A stretch of DNA of 64,000 nucleotides, from assembly GCA_012038135.1 (NCBI GenBank), contig JAAVJQ010000004.1:186001-250000 (forward strand). The letters run 5' to 3'. Both the position numbers and the translations under genes were made by a program. Source of the stretch: Salinimicrobium nanhaiense (GTDB taxonomy: Bacteria; Bacteroidota; Bacteroidia; Flavobacteriales; Flavobacteriaceae). The notes beneath the pieces were generated by a model. It did no database searches, was not told the origin of the DNA, and was given only the letters and a program-made list of their open reading frames with translations. Positions 25,126 to 33,243 of the stretch are shown here, one piece after another (position 1 is the stretch's first letter; the number at the start of each line of letters is the position of its first letter).

Positions 25126-25710
25126 ATGAAGAAATACATATTTCTCCTCTTGTTCATAGGAGTTACAAAGTCGGGCTTTGCTCAATACAAACCGGCCGTC
25201 GTTGTTTTCAAATCGGGAGACTCTATTAGCGGAATTCTGGGAGACATCCAGAGAAAAGCTTTTAAGTACAAAACCCAGGTGAATGGAAAATCTGAAAAAG
25301 TAGACTTTTCAGAAATTGATTATGTCAAGGTTTTATATTCCGGAAAGGATGTGAGAACCTTTAAGTTCTTTAAGCTTGATGATGATGAAAAATACACTAA
25401 GCTCCAACAGCTTTCAACAGGGCAAAATGCTGAATTGTATTCTTTAAGCTTCTATGCCCAATCTTCTTTTGGTGCAGGACCATCGATGAGTCAGGAAGTT
25501 GTAAAGTACTACGTCAAAAGACCTGGAGAAGAAAATCTAACTTTTATGGGAATCTATGATCCCATCCCTAACACCTTGAGAGGGAAAGTAATCACCTACG
25601 TAAGTGACTGTCCCGAACTGGTAGAGAAAATCCTGAACAGGGAGTTCAGAATCCGGAATGGTTTAGCACCTATTTTTGAATTTTACAACAGAGGTTGTAA
25701 CTCCATTTAA
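25126..25710 (+). CDS. Exported protein of unknown function
   Basis: A 194-residue protein with a clear signal peptide (cut after about GFAQ, residue 20). No domain is recognised. The mature part begins YKPAVVVFKSGDSISGIL and is rich in Tyr and Lys with predicted beta strands, a pattern common in small flavobacterial envelope proteins. A TAAATTTG promoter box occurs at 25017-25024, giving a leader of about 95 bases. It is convergent with the DUF423 gene. Confidence 0.75.
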   Translation: MKKYIFLLLFIGVTKSGFAQYKPAVVVFKSGDSISGILGDIQRKAFKYKTQVNGKSEKVDFSEIDYVKVLYSGKDVRTFKFFKLDDDEKYTKLQQLSTGQNAELYSLSFYAQSSFGAGPSMSQEVVKYYVKRPGEENLTFMGIYDPIPNTLRGKVITYVSDCPELVEKILNREFRIRNGLAPIFEFYNRGCNSI

Positions 25711-25732
25711 ACATATCTGAAGCTAAGAACAA

Positions 25733-26116
25733 CTAAAAGACGGAAGCTACATTTATGGTAAAAAGGATCCAGCCCATCACCAGAAGCAGTCCTCCCAGCG
25801 GCGTTACCGGTCCCAAAAATGACATTTTTCGACCTTTAGCCGAACTCAGAACTAATCCATAGATGCTGAAGGAAAAGAAGAATACTCCAAGCACAAGAAA
25901 CCATCCCATGAGGTTTTGAGAAAATCCTATAAAGGGAAAAATAATTCCCATCAATATAAGCAGCAGAGCGTGATACATCTGGTATTTTACACCTGTCTCG
26001 AAACTCTTTAGCTGCTCTACATCAAGAACGTTTTTTAGAGCGTGAGCACCAAAGGCGCCAAAAACTACTGCGAGAGCACCATAAATTCCGCCCATGATGA
26101 GGATGAATTCTTTCAT
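25733..26116 (-). CDS. DUF423 (TMEM256-like) membrane protein
   Basis: A 127-residue protein with four hydrophobic helices and the family pattern GAFGAHALKN near residues 21-30, followed by YQMYHALLLILMG. DUF423 proteins are widespread from bacteria to animals (TMEM256) and have no settled function. It is convergent with the upstream hypothetical gene and downstream of carB on the same strand, separated by a terminator and the insertion described at 26188-26412. Confidence 0.9.
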   Translation of the reverse strand: MKEFILIMGGIYGALAVVFGAFGAHALKNVLDVEQLKSFETGVKYQMYHALLLILMGIIFPFIGFSQNLMGWFLVLGVFFFSFSIYGLVLSSAKGRKMSFLGPVTPLGGLLLVMGWILFTINVASVF

Positions 26117-26140
26117 TTGATCAACTTTTCCTTTTTAAAA

Positions 26141-26170
26141 AAATGGATGCCACCATTAAAGATGGCATTC
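26141..26170 (-). terminator. Probable carB terminator
   Basis: Read on the minus strand, GAATGCCATC...GGTGGCATCC folds into a short stem (ATGCCA/TGGCAT) followed by CCATTTTTTT. It most likely ended the carB transcript before the 225-base element was inserted between them. Confidence 0.6.
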
Positions 26171-26187
26171 AAAAATAGATTTTCTTA

Positions 26188-26412
26188 CATTGTTGTCCGA
26201 TTAAAAAAGGATAAATCCATGAAAACCCTTGCTAATGCCGGTCAAAGACATTCTCCAACGATTTGAGGGGGTGGTTTTCCTTTTTATGAAATTATATTAA
26301 TTTCCAATAGGAAGTAATTTTTCGCAGTATTGTCTTTCAGTGCTTTATATAGAAGTCTTGGCTCTAGACTCTAGAAGCGGAGCGGTCCAGATTCTTTTAT
26401 CGGACAACAATG
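26188..26412. mobile_element. 225-base MITE-like element with 14-base inverted ends and 9-base duplication
   Basis: CATTGTTGTCCGAT (26188-26201) and its exact reverse complement ATCGGACAACAATG (26399-26412) bound the element. Both ends are flanked by the direct repeat ATTTTCTTA (26179-26187 and 26413-26421), a perfect 9-base target-site duplication. There is no transposase inside, only short frames, so the element is non-autonomous or a relic. The insertion lies ten bases past the carB stop. The parent family is not identified. A heptamer array sits inside (26351-26385). Confidence 0.88.
26351..26385. repeat. Heptamer array inside the MITE-like element
   Basis: AGAAGTC, TTGGCTC, TAGACTC, TAGAAGC, GGAGCGG in 7-base phase. 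Read on the other strand it contains TAGAGTC, TAGAGCC and AAGAC, the same units as the arrays around the four-helix-bundle genes at 62-64 kb. Confidence 0.65.
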
Positions 26413-26422
26413 ATTTTCTTAT

Positions 26423-29275
26423 TTACTTGCTCAGGTACATTTTTCTTCTTGAATACAACTCGTAAAAGGTATCATCTCTCAGGCTGTCAATGAATAGGAT
26501 ACTTTCCCCTGTACTTTTCATCTCCGGCCCCAGCTGTTTATTCACCTTCGGAAATTTATTGAAGGAGAACACCGGCTGTTTAATGGCATAACCTTCAAGC
26601 TGCGGATTAAATTTAAAGTCGGTGACTTTCCTTTCCCCCAGCATTACCTTGGTTGCATAATTCACGTAAGGCTCCCCATAAGCTTTAGCAATAAAAGGAA
26701 CTGTTCTGGAAGCGCGCGGATTGGCCTCTATGATAAAAACTTTATCATCTTTGATGGCAAACTGAATATTGATCAGTCCCACGGTATTGAGTGCCAGAGC
26801 AATTTTCTTTGTATGGTCCTTAATTTGTTGCATCACCAGGTCTCCCAGGTTGAACGGCGGCAAAACTGCATTAGAATCTCCGGAATGAATTCCGCAGGGT
26901 TCGATGTGTTCCATTATCCCTATGATCTGAACGTTTTCCCCGTCACAAATTGCATCAGCTTCAGCCTCTATGGCTCCATCAAGGTAGTGGTCAAGGAGAA
27001 GTTTATTATTTGGGATCTTCCGAAGCAGATCAACAACAGTAGCTTCCAGATCTTTTTTGTTGATCACGATCTTCATACCCTGGCCACCTAAGACATAAGA
27101 CGGACGTACGAGGATTGGAAAATCAAGTTCATCGGCAAGAGCAAGGGCTTCATCGGCAGTTTCAGCTACGCCAAATTCAGGATAAGGAATATCATTTTCC
27201 TGCAGTAACCTGGAGAAGCTACCACGATCTTCGGCAAGGTCCAAAGCTTTATAGCTGGTACCAAGGATCTTTATTCCATAGCGGTCAAGTTTTTCAGCAA
27301 GTTTAAGAGCTGTTTGACCACCCAGCTGCACGATCACCCCTTCGGGCTTTTCATGCCGAATGATGTCATAAATATGTTCCCAAAAAACAGGTTCGAAATA
27401 AAGTTTATCTGAAACATCAAAATCGGTCGAGACGGTTTCAGGATTACAGTTGATCATGATGGTTTCATAACCACACTCTTTTGCAGCAAGAACGCCGTGA
27501 ACACAACAGTAATCAAATTCAATTCCCTGACCAATCCTGTTAGGCCCGGAACCCAGAACTACAATTTTCCTCTTGTCTGAAACCTTGCTGTCATTCTCCA
27601 CATACCTCACCCCTTCTTTGGTTTCAATGTCGGCCTCAAAAGTGGAATAATAGTAAGGAGTTTCCGCTTTAAATTCGGCGGCACAGGTATCTACGAGTTT
27701 GTATATTCTGTTTATGCCTAATTCTTCTCTTTTGTTGTACACCTGGCTTTCCAGACAACCCACCATATAAGCTATCTGCCTGTCGGCAAAACCTTTCTGC
27801 TTGGCCTCCAGAAGCAGGTCTTTAGGCAGAGAATCGATATTGTATTTTGAGATCTCCACTTCCAGCGCATACAATTCCTCATATTGCTTAAGGAACCACA
27901 TATCGATCTTGGTGATCTCGTGAATTCTGGCTAAAGGGATACCCAGCTGAATGGCATCATAGATCACAAAAACTCTGTCCCAACTCGCATGTTTTAATTT
28001 ATCGAGGATCACATCATAATTGGTGTAACCTTTTCCATCGGCTCCAAGTCCGTTTCTTTTGATCTCCAGGGATTGGGTGGCTTTGTGAAGTGCCTCCTGG
28101 AAGGAGCGCCCAATACCCATTACCTCTCCTACAGATTTCATCTGCAGACCCAAAGTACGATCGCTGCCTTCGAATTTATCGAAATTCCAGCGTGGAATTT
28201 TTACGATCACATAGTCCAGAGTGGGCTCAAATAAAGCCGAAGTAGATTTGGTGATCTGGTTATGAAGCTCATCTAAAGTGTAACCAATTGCCAGTTTTGC
28301 GGCGATCTTTGCAATAGGATATCCGGTTGCTTTAGAAGCCAGTGCCGAAGACCGGGAAACCCTTGGGTTGATCTCTACGGCAATAATGTCTTCCTGATCA
28401 TCGGGACTCACTGCGAACTGCACGTTACATCCCCCGGCAAAATCTCCAATGCTTCGCATCATCTTGATTGCGAGGTCACGCATTTTCTGGAAAGTGACAT
28501 CGCTCAAGGTCATTGCCGGCGCGACAGTTATGGAGTCACCGGTGTGGATCCCCATAGGATCCATATTTTCAATGGAACAAATAATAACAACGTTATCATT
28601 CTTGTCCCGTAAAAGCTCTAATTCATACTCCTTCCACCCCAGTAAAGCCTTATCGATAAGTACTTCGTGAATAGGAGAAACTTCAAGACCATATTGAAGC
28701 ATCTCATCGAATTGATCTTCGGTATGCACAAAAGAAGCTCCTGTACCTCCCAGAGTAAATGAAGCCCGTATTACAAGCGGAAAACCAAACTCCTGCGCGA
28801 TCTCCTTACCTTCAAGGAAAGAAGTTGCTGTTTGGGCAGGGGCTACGGGAACATTGATACGTCCCATCAATTGTTTGAACTTTTCCCTGTCTTCGGTAAT
28901 ATTAATAGCATCGATATCTACCCCGATGATCTTCACATCAAAATCTTTCCAGATTCCCTTTTCGTCGGCTTCAATACAGAGGTTAAGAGCTGTTTGTCCG
29001 CCCATAGTTGGGAGAACGGCATCTATTTGCGGATGCTCCTTAAGGATTTCGATGATCGATTTAGTATTGAGCGGCTTTAAATAAACATGATCGGCCATGG
29101 AAGGGTCGGTCATGATTGTTGCAGGGTTGGAGTTAATAAGGATGGTTTCTATCCCGTCTTCACGGAGGGATCTTAAAGCCTGAGTTCCGGAATAGTCAAA
29201 TTCACAGGCCTGTCCAATAATGATGGGCCCCGAACCTATAATTAAAATGCTTTTAAGGTCTTTATTCTTTGGCAT
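26423..29275 (-). CDS. carB: Carbamoyl-phosphate synthase large subunit
   Basis: A 950-residue enzyme making carbamoyl phosphate from glutamine-derived ammonia, bicarbonate and two ATP for pyrimidine and arginine synthesis. The start at 29275 gives MPKNKDLKSILIIGSGPIIIGQ. The upstream 26 codons lack conservation and overlap the rpmH terminator. Two ATP-grasp halves are visible, each opening with GSGPxxIGQ (the second at GSGPNRIGQGIEFDY). The protein stops right after the second half (MKSTGESILFIDS), so the C-terminal MGS allosteric domain of the E. coli enzyme (1073 residues) is missing. carA is not in the window. Confidence 0.95.
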   Translation of the reverse strand: MPKNKDLKSILIIGSGPIIIGQACEFDYSGTQALRSLREDGIETILINSNPATIMTDPSMADHVYLKPLNTKSIIEILKEHPQIDAVLPTMGGQTALNLCIEADEKGIWKDFDVKIIGVDIDAINITEDREKFKQLMGRINVPVAPAQTATSFLEGKEIAQEFGFPLVIRASFTLGGTGASFVHTEDQFDEMLQYGLEVSPIHEVLIDKALLGWKEYELELLRDKNDNVVIICSIENMDPMGIHTGDSITVAPAMTLSDVTFQKMRDLAIKMMRSIGDFAGGCNVQFAVSPDDQEDIIAVEINPRVSRSSALASKATGYPIAKIAAKLAIGYTLDELHNQITKSTSALFEPTLDYVIVKIPRWNFDKFEGSDRTLGLQMKSVGEVMGIGRSFQEALHKATQSLEIKRNGLGADGKGYTNYDVILDKLKHASWDRVFVIYDAIQLGIPLARIHEITKIDMWFLKQYEELYALEVEISKYNIDSLPKDLLLEAKQKGFADRQIAYMVGCLESQVYNKREELGINRIYKLVDTCAAEFKAETPYYYSTFEADIETKEGVRYVENDSKVSDKRKIVVLGSGPNRIGQGIEFDYCCVHGVLAAKECGYETIMINCNPETVSTDFDVSDKLYFEPVFWEHIYDIIRHEKPEGVIVQLGGQTALKLAEKLDRYGIKILGTSYKALDLAEDRGSFSRLLQENDIPYPEFGVAETADEALALADELDFPILVRPSYVLGGQGMKIVINKKDLEATVVDLLRKIPNNKLLLDHYLDGAIEAEADAICDGENVQIIGIMEHIEPCGIHSGDSNAVLPPFNLGDLVMQQIKDHTKKIALALNTVGLINIQFAIKDDKVFIIEANPRASRTVPFIAKAYGEPYVNYATKVMLGERKVTDFKFNPQLEGYAIKQPVFSFNKFPKVNKQLGPEMKSTGESILFIDSLRDDTFYELYSRRKMYLSK

Positions 29276-29321
29276 TGGGAAAAATTTGCGTGGTGTTTGT
29301 AAAAATAGGAACCTATAGGGT

Positions 29322-29358
29322 ATAAAAAAAGGCGTTACTTGAAAAAGTAACACCTTTA
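29322..29358 (-). terminator. rpmH terminator
   Basis: On the minus strand AAAGGTGTTACTT pairs with AAGTAACGCCTTT with one mismatch around a short loop and is followed by seven T residues. It separates rpmH from carB. Confidence 0.85.
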
Positions 29359-29378
29359 TTATTTTCGGGAATTATCAT

Positions 29379-29537
29379 CTAGTGTTTATGCCTTTGCTCA
29401 GAGGAAACTGACAACTTCTTTCTTCCTTTAGCTCTTCTTCGAGCCAGCACTTTTCTTCCGTTAACACTTGCCATACGTTCTCTGAAACCGTGCTTGTTTT
29501 TTCTTTTCCTCTTTGATGGTTGAAACGTTCTTTTCAT
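29379..29537 (-). CDS. rpmH: 50S ribosomal protein L34
   Basis: A 52-residue, highly basic protein beginning [20 protein letters not shown] and containing [19 protein letters not shown], the complete L34 signature. It is shorter than most gene-calling cutoffs but unmistakable. L34 is an early-assembling 23S rRNA-binding protein. In many bacteria rpmH is next to rnpA or dnaA, but here it stands alone with its own promoter and terminator, as is common in Bacteroidota. Confidence 0.98.
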   Translation of the reverse strand: MKRTFQPSKRKRKNKHGFRERMASVNGRKVLARRRAKGRKKLSVSSEQRHKH

Positions 29538-29608
29538 GATAATTATCTTTAATCTTCTTTGAAATCGCTTTGAAAAATTGTTCTAAGACCTCCTCCTAAA
29601 ACTGCGGG

Positions 29609-29639
29609 CAAATATACAAAGAGTTTTTACTTGCACAAA
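29609..29639 (-). promoter_or_regulatory. rpmH promoter (TTTG-N19-TATATTTG)
   Basis: On the minus strand the -33 box TTTG (29639-29636) is followed 19 bases later by the -7 box TATATTTG (29616-29609), an exact match to the Bacteroidota housekeeping promoter. The leader to the rpmH ATG is about 65 bases. Confidence 0.8.
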
Positions 29640-29672
29640 CCCAATTTTGAAATAATTTCCAATTGTTTTTCT

Positions 29673-29680
29673 TACCTTTG
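29673..29680 (+). promoter_or_regulatory. Candidate -7 box (TACCTTTG) of the TPR-like gene
   Basis: TACCTTTG fits TAnnTTTG and lies 22 bases before the ATG at 29703. A TTTG at 29646-29649 is 23 bases upstream, slightly longer than the usual spacing. Confidence 0.5.
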
Positions 29681-29702
29681 CGGCCTTTAAATTCAACAGC
29701 AA

Positions 29703-30218
29703 ATGTTCAATAAAGTCTATAAATTAATCATCGCAGGGATCCTCGTGGTCCTGGCCATCTGGCAATTTTTTGAAGGTAATATAGGGAATGGCATTTTCAT
29801 TTTGCTTCTTTCGGGAATCTTTGTCTTTCTATATTACAAGAATGAGATGATATTAATGGCTTTTCTAAGACTTAGAAAACAGGACTTCCCCGGAGCCAAA
29901 AAATGGCTTGATAAGATCAAAGATCCTGAAAAAGCTCTTACCCAAAAACAACAGGGTTACTACTGGTACCTTCACGGGTTGATGGTTTCCCAAACCAATA
30001 TTACCCAGGCAGAAAAATTCTTTAAGAGAGCTGTAAAAATGGGACTTTCCATGAAGCAGGATTTGGCTATGGCCAAACTTAACCTTGCAGGGATCGCCAT
30101 GACCAAACGAAGAAAAAGAGAAGCTCAAATCTTGCTGCAGGAAGCTAAGAAACTTGATAAGCATAACATGCTTGATGAGCAGATCAAGATGATGAAACAA
30201 CAAATGAAAAAGATTTAA
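29703..30218 (+). CDS. Two-helix membrane protein with TPR-like domain
   Basis: A 171-residue protein with two N-terminal transmembrane helices (about 6-25 and 29-47) and a cytoplasmic helical domain (about 55-165) of tetratricopeptide-like pairs (GYYWYLHGLMVSQTNITQAE, then AKLNLAGIAMTKRRKREAQ). A TACCTTTG promoter box lies at 29673-29680. It is conserved in flavobacteria but without assigned function. It probably acts as a membrane-anchored scaffold; this is inference. Confidence 0.8.
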   Translation: MFNKVYKLIIAGILVVLAIWQFFEGNIGNGIFILLLSGIFVFLYYKNEMILMAFLRLRKQDFPGAKKWLDKIKDPEKALTQKQQGYYWYLHGLMVSQTNITQAEKFFKRAVKMGLSMKQDLAMAKLNLAGIAMTKRRKREAQILLQEAKKLDKHNMLDEQIKMMKQQMKKI

Positions 30219-30314
30219 TTTTTAAGATATCCTTTGTAGGAAATATTGCTGCTGTAGTTCATCTAATATCCCTGTATTTTAACGAGTAAATTTCTGCGGA
30301 AAATACCTTATCAG

Positions 30315-30322
30315 TACTTTTG
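30315..30322 (+). promoter_or_regulatory. Candidate -7 box (TACTTTTG) of the TlpA-like gene
   Basis: TACTTTTG lies 23 bases before the preferred ATG at 30346 and supports that start over the TTG at 30331. No -33 box is obvious. Confidence 0.4.
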
Positions 30323-30345
30323 TCCTGAATTTGGAAATCATCCTG

Positions 30346-31047
30346 ATGCGGAAACTATTACTTTTCTTTCTTACACAAATTTTAGTAGTCTCCCTTTTCG
30401 CCCAACAAGACCAGATTTCTTTCTCTGAAGCTTTAACCACCCATCTTCCAAAGTATAAAAAACAAGCCGATAAAGCTTACCGCACCCGCAACCTGGAACG
30501 AGCAGATTTTCTTTTTGACTCCCTGGTAAAATACGGACTTAAAGGCAGCAGACTGGATAATTTTAAAGTTCAGGACCTTAAAAAGAAACCAGTAGCCCTG
30601 GACGAATTCCAAAAACCTGTTTATTTGACCACTTATGCTTCATGGATCGTTCCCACAGAAGGAGAGATCCCGGCACTAAATAAACTGGCAGATAAATACG
30701 GAGACCAGGTGGATTTTGTAATGCTGTTTTGGGACAGCCATTCCACCACAAAGGAACTGGCTAAAAAATATAATAAGAACATTACAGTGCTCTATGTTGA
30801 TGAAATGAAAAATGACAGTCCGTATGTCATTAAAATGATGAAGCACTCTCTTGGTTTCCCTACTTCATTTCTGCTTAACAAGAACAAGAATATTATAGAT
30901 ATAAGGCGAAAGGTGTCTCATCCTTTCGGGATAGAGTTTGAAAAATCCTTTGATCTTAACTACGATTCTTTTACCAGCGCAATTTCCCTTCTCCTAATTA
31001 ATGACAGCAGTCAATATTCACAGGCAGAAAAAACTCTCACTCCTTAA
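30346..31047 (+). CDS. TlpA/ResA-like thioredoxin-fold protein lacking the CxxC motif
   Basis: A 233-residue exported protein (signal MRKLLLFFLTQILVVSLFAQ). Residues about 75-200 form a TlpA/ResA-like thioredoxin fold. Where redox members have W-C-x-P-C, this reads W-I-V-P-T (100-104), so both catalytic cysteines are replaced, while the following EGEIPAL helix and the cis-proline loop FPTSFLL (Pro172) are kept. It therefore cannot be a dithiol oxidoreductase and may be a binding or chaperone form. The ATG at 30346 is chosen over a TTG five codons earlier. Confidence 0.85.
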   Translation: MRKLLLFFLTQILVVSLFAQQDQISFSEALTTHLPKYKKQADKAYRTRNLERADFLFDSLVKYGLKGSRLDNFKVQDLKKKPVALDEFQKPVYLTTYASWIVPTEGEIPALNKLADKYGDQVDFVMLFWDSHSTTKELAKKYNKNITVLYVDEMKNDSPYVIKMMKHSLGFPTSFLLNKNKNIIDIRRKVSHPFGIEFEKSFDLNYDSFTSAISLLLINDSSQYSQAEKTLTP

Positions 31048-31100
31048 CAGCCGATCTTAGTAAAAGAAGTCCTTCATAATTTTACTTTTTGAAAACTATT

Positions 31101-32027
31101 TTAAGGCGCTACACTATAATACTCGGGCTCCGGTAACTCGATCAAATATTCTTTACGGGATTTGTTTTCAAGATTTGTTTCCCTCAACCAGGGATTATGC
31201 AGCTTTAAGATTTTATAGTTGATCCCGAAGGTCTTTGCAAAGGCAGCAAAATCGGTTACAGAAGAATCAACCTTTACCTTTCGTGAGGGAATTTGCTTGT
31301 AAAGATCCTTTGATCTAAAATTGAAACCATATTTATCAGGATTTTCCATGATCTCCTTTAGCGCCAGGATGCGGAAAACATATCTTCCTGTTTCTTCTCC
31401 TAATAACAGGTCATAATAATCCCGAACATCCTGCCTGTCTCTTTGCTTATCCACTCCGTAATTGCCGGCATTATATGCGGCGGCTGCCAGGGTCCAGCTT
31501 CCGAAGCGTTCTTTGGATTTTTTGAAATAATCAGCAGCAACCTGTGTAGATTTTTCGAGGTTGTATCTTTCGTCAACATTGTCATTGATCTCTAAACCAT
31601 ACTCTTTCCCCGTCGATTCCATGATCTGCCAAAAACCTCTGGCTCCGGCCGGAGAGACAGCATTGGTAAGACTGCTTTCTATTACCGCCAGATATTTAAA
31701 ATCATCGGGAACTCCATTTTTTGCCAGGATGGGTTCTATCACCGGAAAATATTTATTTGCGCGTTTAATGAGCAGTAAAGTATTCGACTGCCAATACGTG
31801 TTCACCAGTAACTCCCGGTCCATTCTTTCATGAACATCGGGGATTTCAACAGGCACAGGTTCTCCCGCAAATTCCAGATCTTCGGGCATAGGTAAAGCAT
31901 AGACATTATAATCGTTGATCATTTTTTGTTCCTGGTTCTCATCACTCGGTGCATCCTGAACAGCATTTATACCTAAACCCAAAACCACCAGTGCGCTTCC
32001 TCCAATAAGTATGTTCTTTATCTTCAT
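31101..32027 (-). CDS. Lytic transglycosylase (SLT/MltD-type)
   Basis: A 308-residue peptidoglycan-cleaving enzyme with an N-terminal signal or anchor helix (about 1-20). The SLT domain spans about 85-220. The catalytic Glu is Glu117 in VIESSL, and the supporting motifs SPAGARGFWQIM and AAAAYNAGNYGVD are present. The LysM repeats of E. coli MltD are absent. The C-terminal 70 residues end in basic and Tyr-rich sequence of unknown role. Stop and start of the adjacent alpha/beta hydrolase are one base apart. Confidence 0.9.
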   Translation of the reverse strand: MKIKNILIGGSALVVLGLGINAVQDAPSDENQEQKMINDYNVYALPMPEDLEFAGEPVPVEIPDVHERMDRELLVNTYWQSNTLLLIKRANKYFPVIEPILAKNGVPDDFKYLAVIESSLTNAVSPAGARGFWQIMESTGKEYGLEINDNVDERYNLEKSTQVAADYFKKSKERFGSWTLAAAAYNAGNYGVDKQRDRQDVRDYYDLLLGEETGRYVFRILALKEIMENPDKYGFNFRSKDLYKQIPSRKVKVDSSVTDFAAFAKTFGINYKILKLHNPWLRETNLENKSRKEYLIELPEPEYYSVAP

Positions 32028-32028
32028 C

Positions 32029-32736
32029 TCAATTTATACTTTCGTTTTTAACCTTTTCCTTTTTCAATTGACCCGTAAGAATTATTTCTTGCAGGTGTTC
32101 ATTGAACCATCTAAACCTGTTAATGATCATTACATGAGTGCCCCCGGGAACGGTAATACAATCTCCTATGTACCTGTAAGGGAAAATTTCATCTTTGTCC
32201 CCATGGATATGGATCACGCTTTTATAAGGTTCTTTTCTTTCCCAACAAACCATTTGCTCAATTGCCCAATCTAAATAACGCGTATCTGTTATAGACAGAT
32301 ACTTTTTATACAGCACAGCCCGCTTTTTTGCAAAATCTCCTACAGCCAGCTTTTCAAAGGTATCAACATGCCGGGCAAGAGAAGTAGGCAGTACTTTAAA
32401 TACTTTTGTACATCTGGCAAATTTCATCCTGCGTGGTAGTTCATTTTCTGTTTTGACACTGGAGATTATAATAAGCCTTTGCACCTCCATGAGCTGAGCC
32501 ATTTCCTGAACAATTATCCCGCCAAAAGATACTCCCATTAGCACCGGCTTCTCATGTTTTACCATTTTACACATACGTGCGGCATAATCCACAAGGCTTT
32601 CTTTGGGCTTTGGCAACAACCAATCCAGCCAGTGGATCATAAATTTTTCCGCGGGAAGATTAATATTTTCGAAAATCGTGGAATTCGCTGCCAAACCGGG
32701 CATGCAATACACGTGAATAAGAGGGTCCTTCATCAT
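32029..32736 (-). CDS. Alpha/beta hydrolase family protein
   Basis: A 235-residue hydrolase-fold protein. The nucleophile elbow GVSFGG (Ser near residue 74) is intact, preceded by the YCMPGLAANSTIFENI oxyanion-type loop. An Asp in HGDKDEIFP and a late His in GGTHVMI complete a likely triad. No signal peptide is seen. Substrate unknown. It is probably co-transcribed with the transglycosylase that follows by one base. Confidence 0.82.
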   Translation of the reverse strand: MMKDPLIHVYCMPGLAANSTIFENINLPAEKFMIHWLDWLLPKPKESLVDYAARMCKMVKHEKPVLMGVSFGGIIVQEMAQLMEVQRLIIISSVKTENELPRRMKFARCTKVFKVLPTSLARHVDTFEKLAVGDFAKKRAVLYKKYLSITDTRYLDWAIEQMVCWERKEPYKSVIHIHGDKDEIFPYRYIGDCITVPGGTHVMIINRFRWFNEHLQEIILTGQLKKEKVKNESIN

Positions 32737-32943
32737 TAATTAGCAGCTTCTACAGCTCCAAATTGCTCAAAATTTCTTAACTTTATCTTCAAATTTAAGG
32801 GAAATTCACGGCTTCCAATAATTTTTAATCCTAAAAAATTTCCCCCGGCCCAAGAGCAGACTTCGACTCACGGAATAATTAGTAAGTAATTACAACAGTG
32901 GCCAATTTTTTGATAATAGAATAAAAACCAAATACTTATACAC

Positions 32944-33243
32944 ATGAACCCTCAACTTACAGTTAATGATAATGAATTCCTGCGCCAGTTTGAATGTGAG
33001 ATTGACGGAAATCTGGCCAGGATCGAATATTCCAGTCAGGACCGAAAGATCTTTTTAACGCGGCTGGATATGAGTGAAGAACTAAAAGAAAAAGGATACC
33101 TGGAGCCTTTTATTGAAGAAGTTCTTCAAATCATCAAGGATAGGGAAGTGAGAGTGATGCCTACCAGTCCTGTGATCGCAAAATTTATGCGCAAGAATCG
33201 CCGTAAATATAAGGACCTGCTACCGGTAGGAATAAATATCTAA
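32944..33243 (+). CDS. GNAT-like N-acetyltransferase, YjdJ type
   Basis: A 99-residue protein matching the short YjdJ/GCN5-related family (central strand IEYSSQDRKIFLTRLDM, then the C-terminal VRVMPTSPVIAKFMRKN block with the family's conserved P-x-C/S-P region). It is a minimal acetyl-CoA fold of unknown substrate. Its TAA shares bases with the TAG of mtaB on the other strand. Confidence 0.85.
   Translation: MNPQLTVNDNEFLRQFECEIDGNLARIEYSSQDRKIFLTRLDMSEELKEKGYLEPFIEEVLQIIKDREVRVMPTSPVIAKFMRKNRRKYKDLLPVGINI

Noticed and set aside
26042..26266. Plus-strand frame of 74 codons crossing the DUF423 start and the MITE-like element
   Set aside because: It spans an insertion boundary, has no family resemblance and no start context. 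It is a shadow frame.
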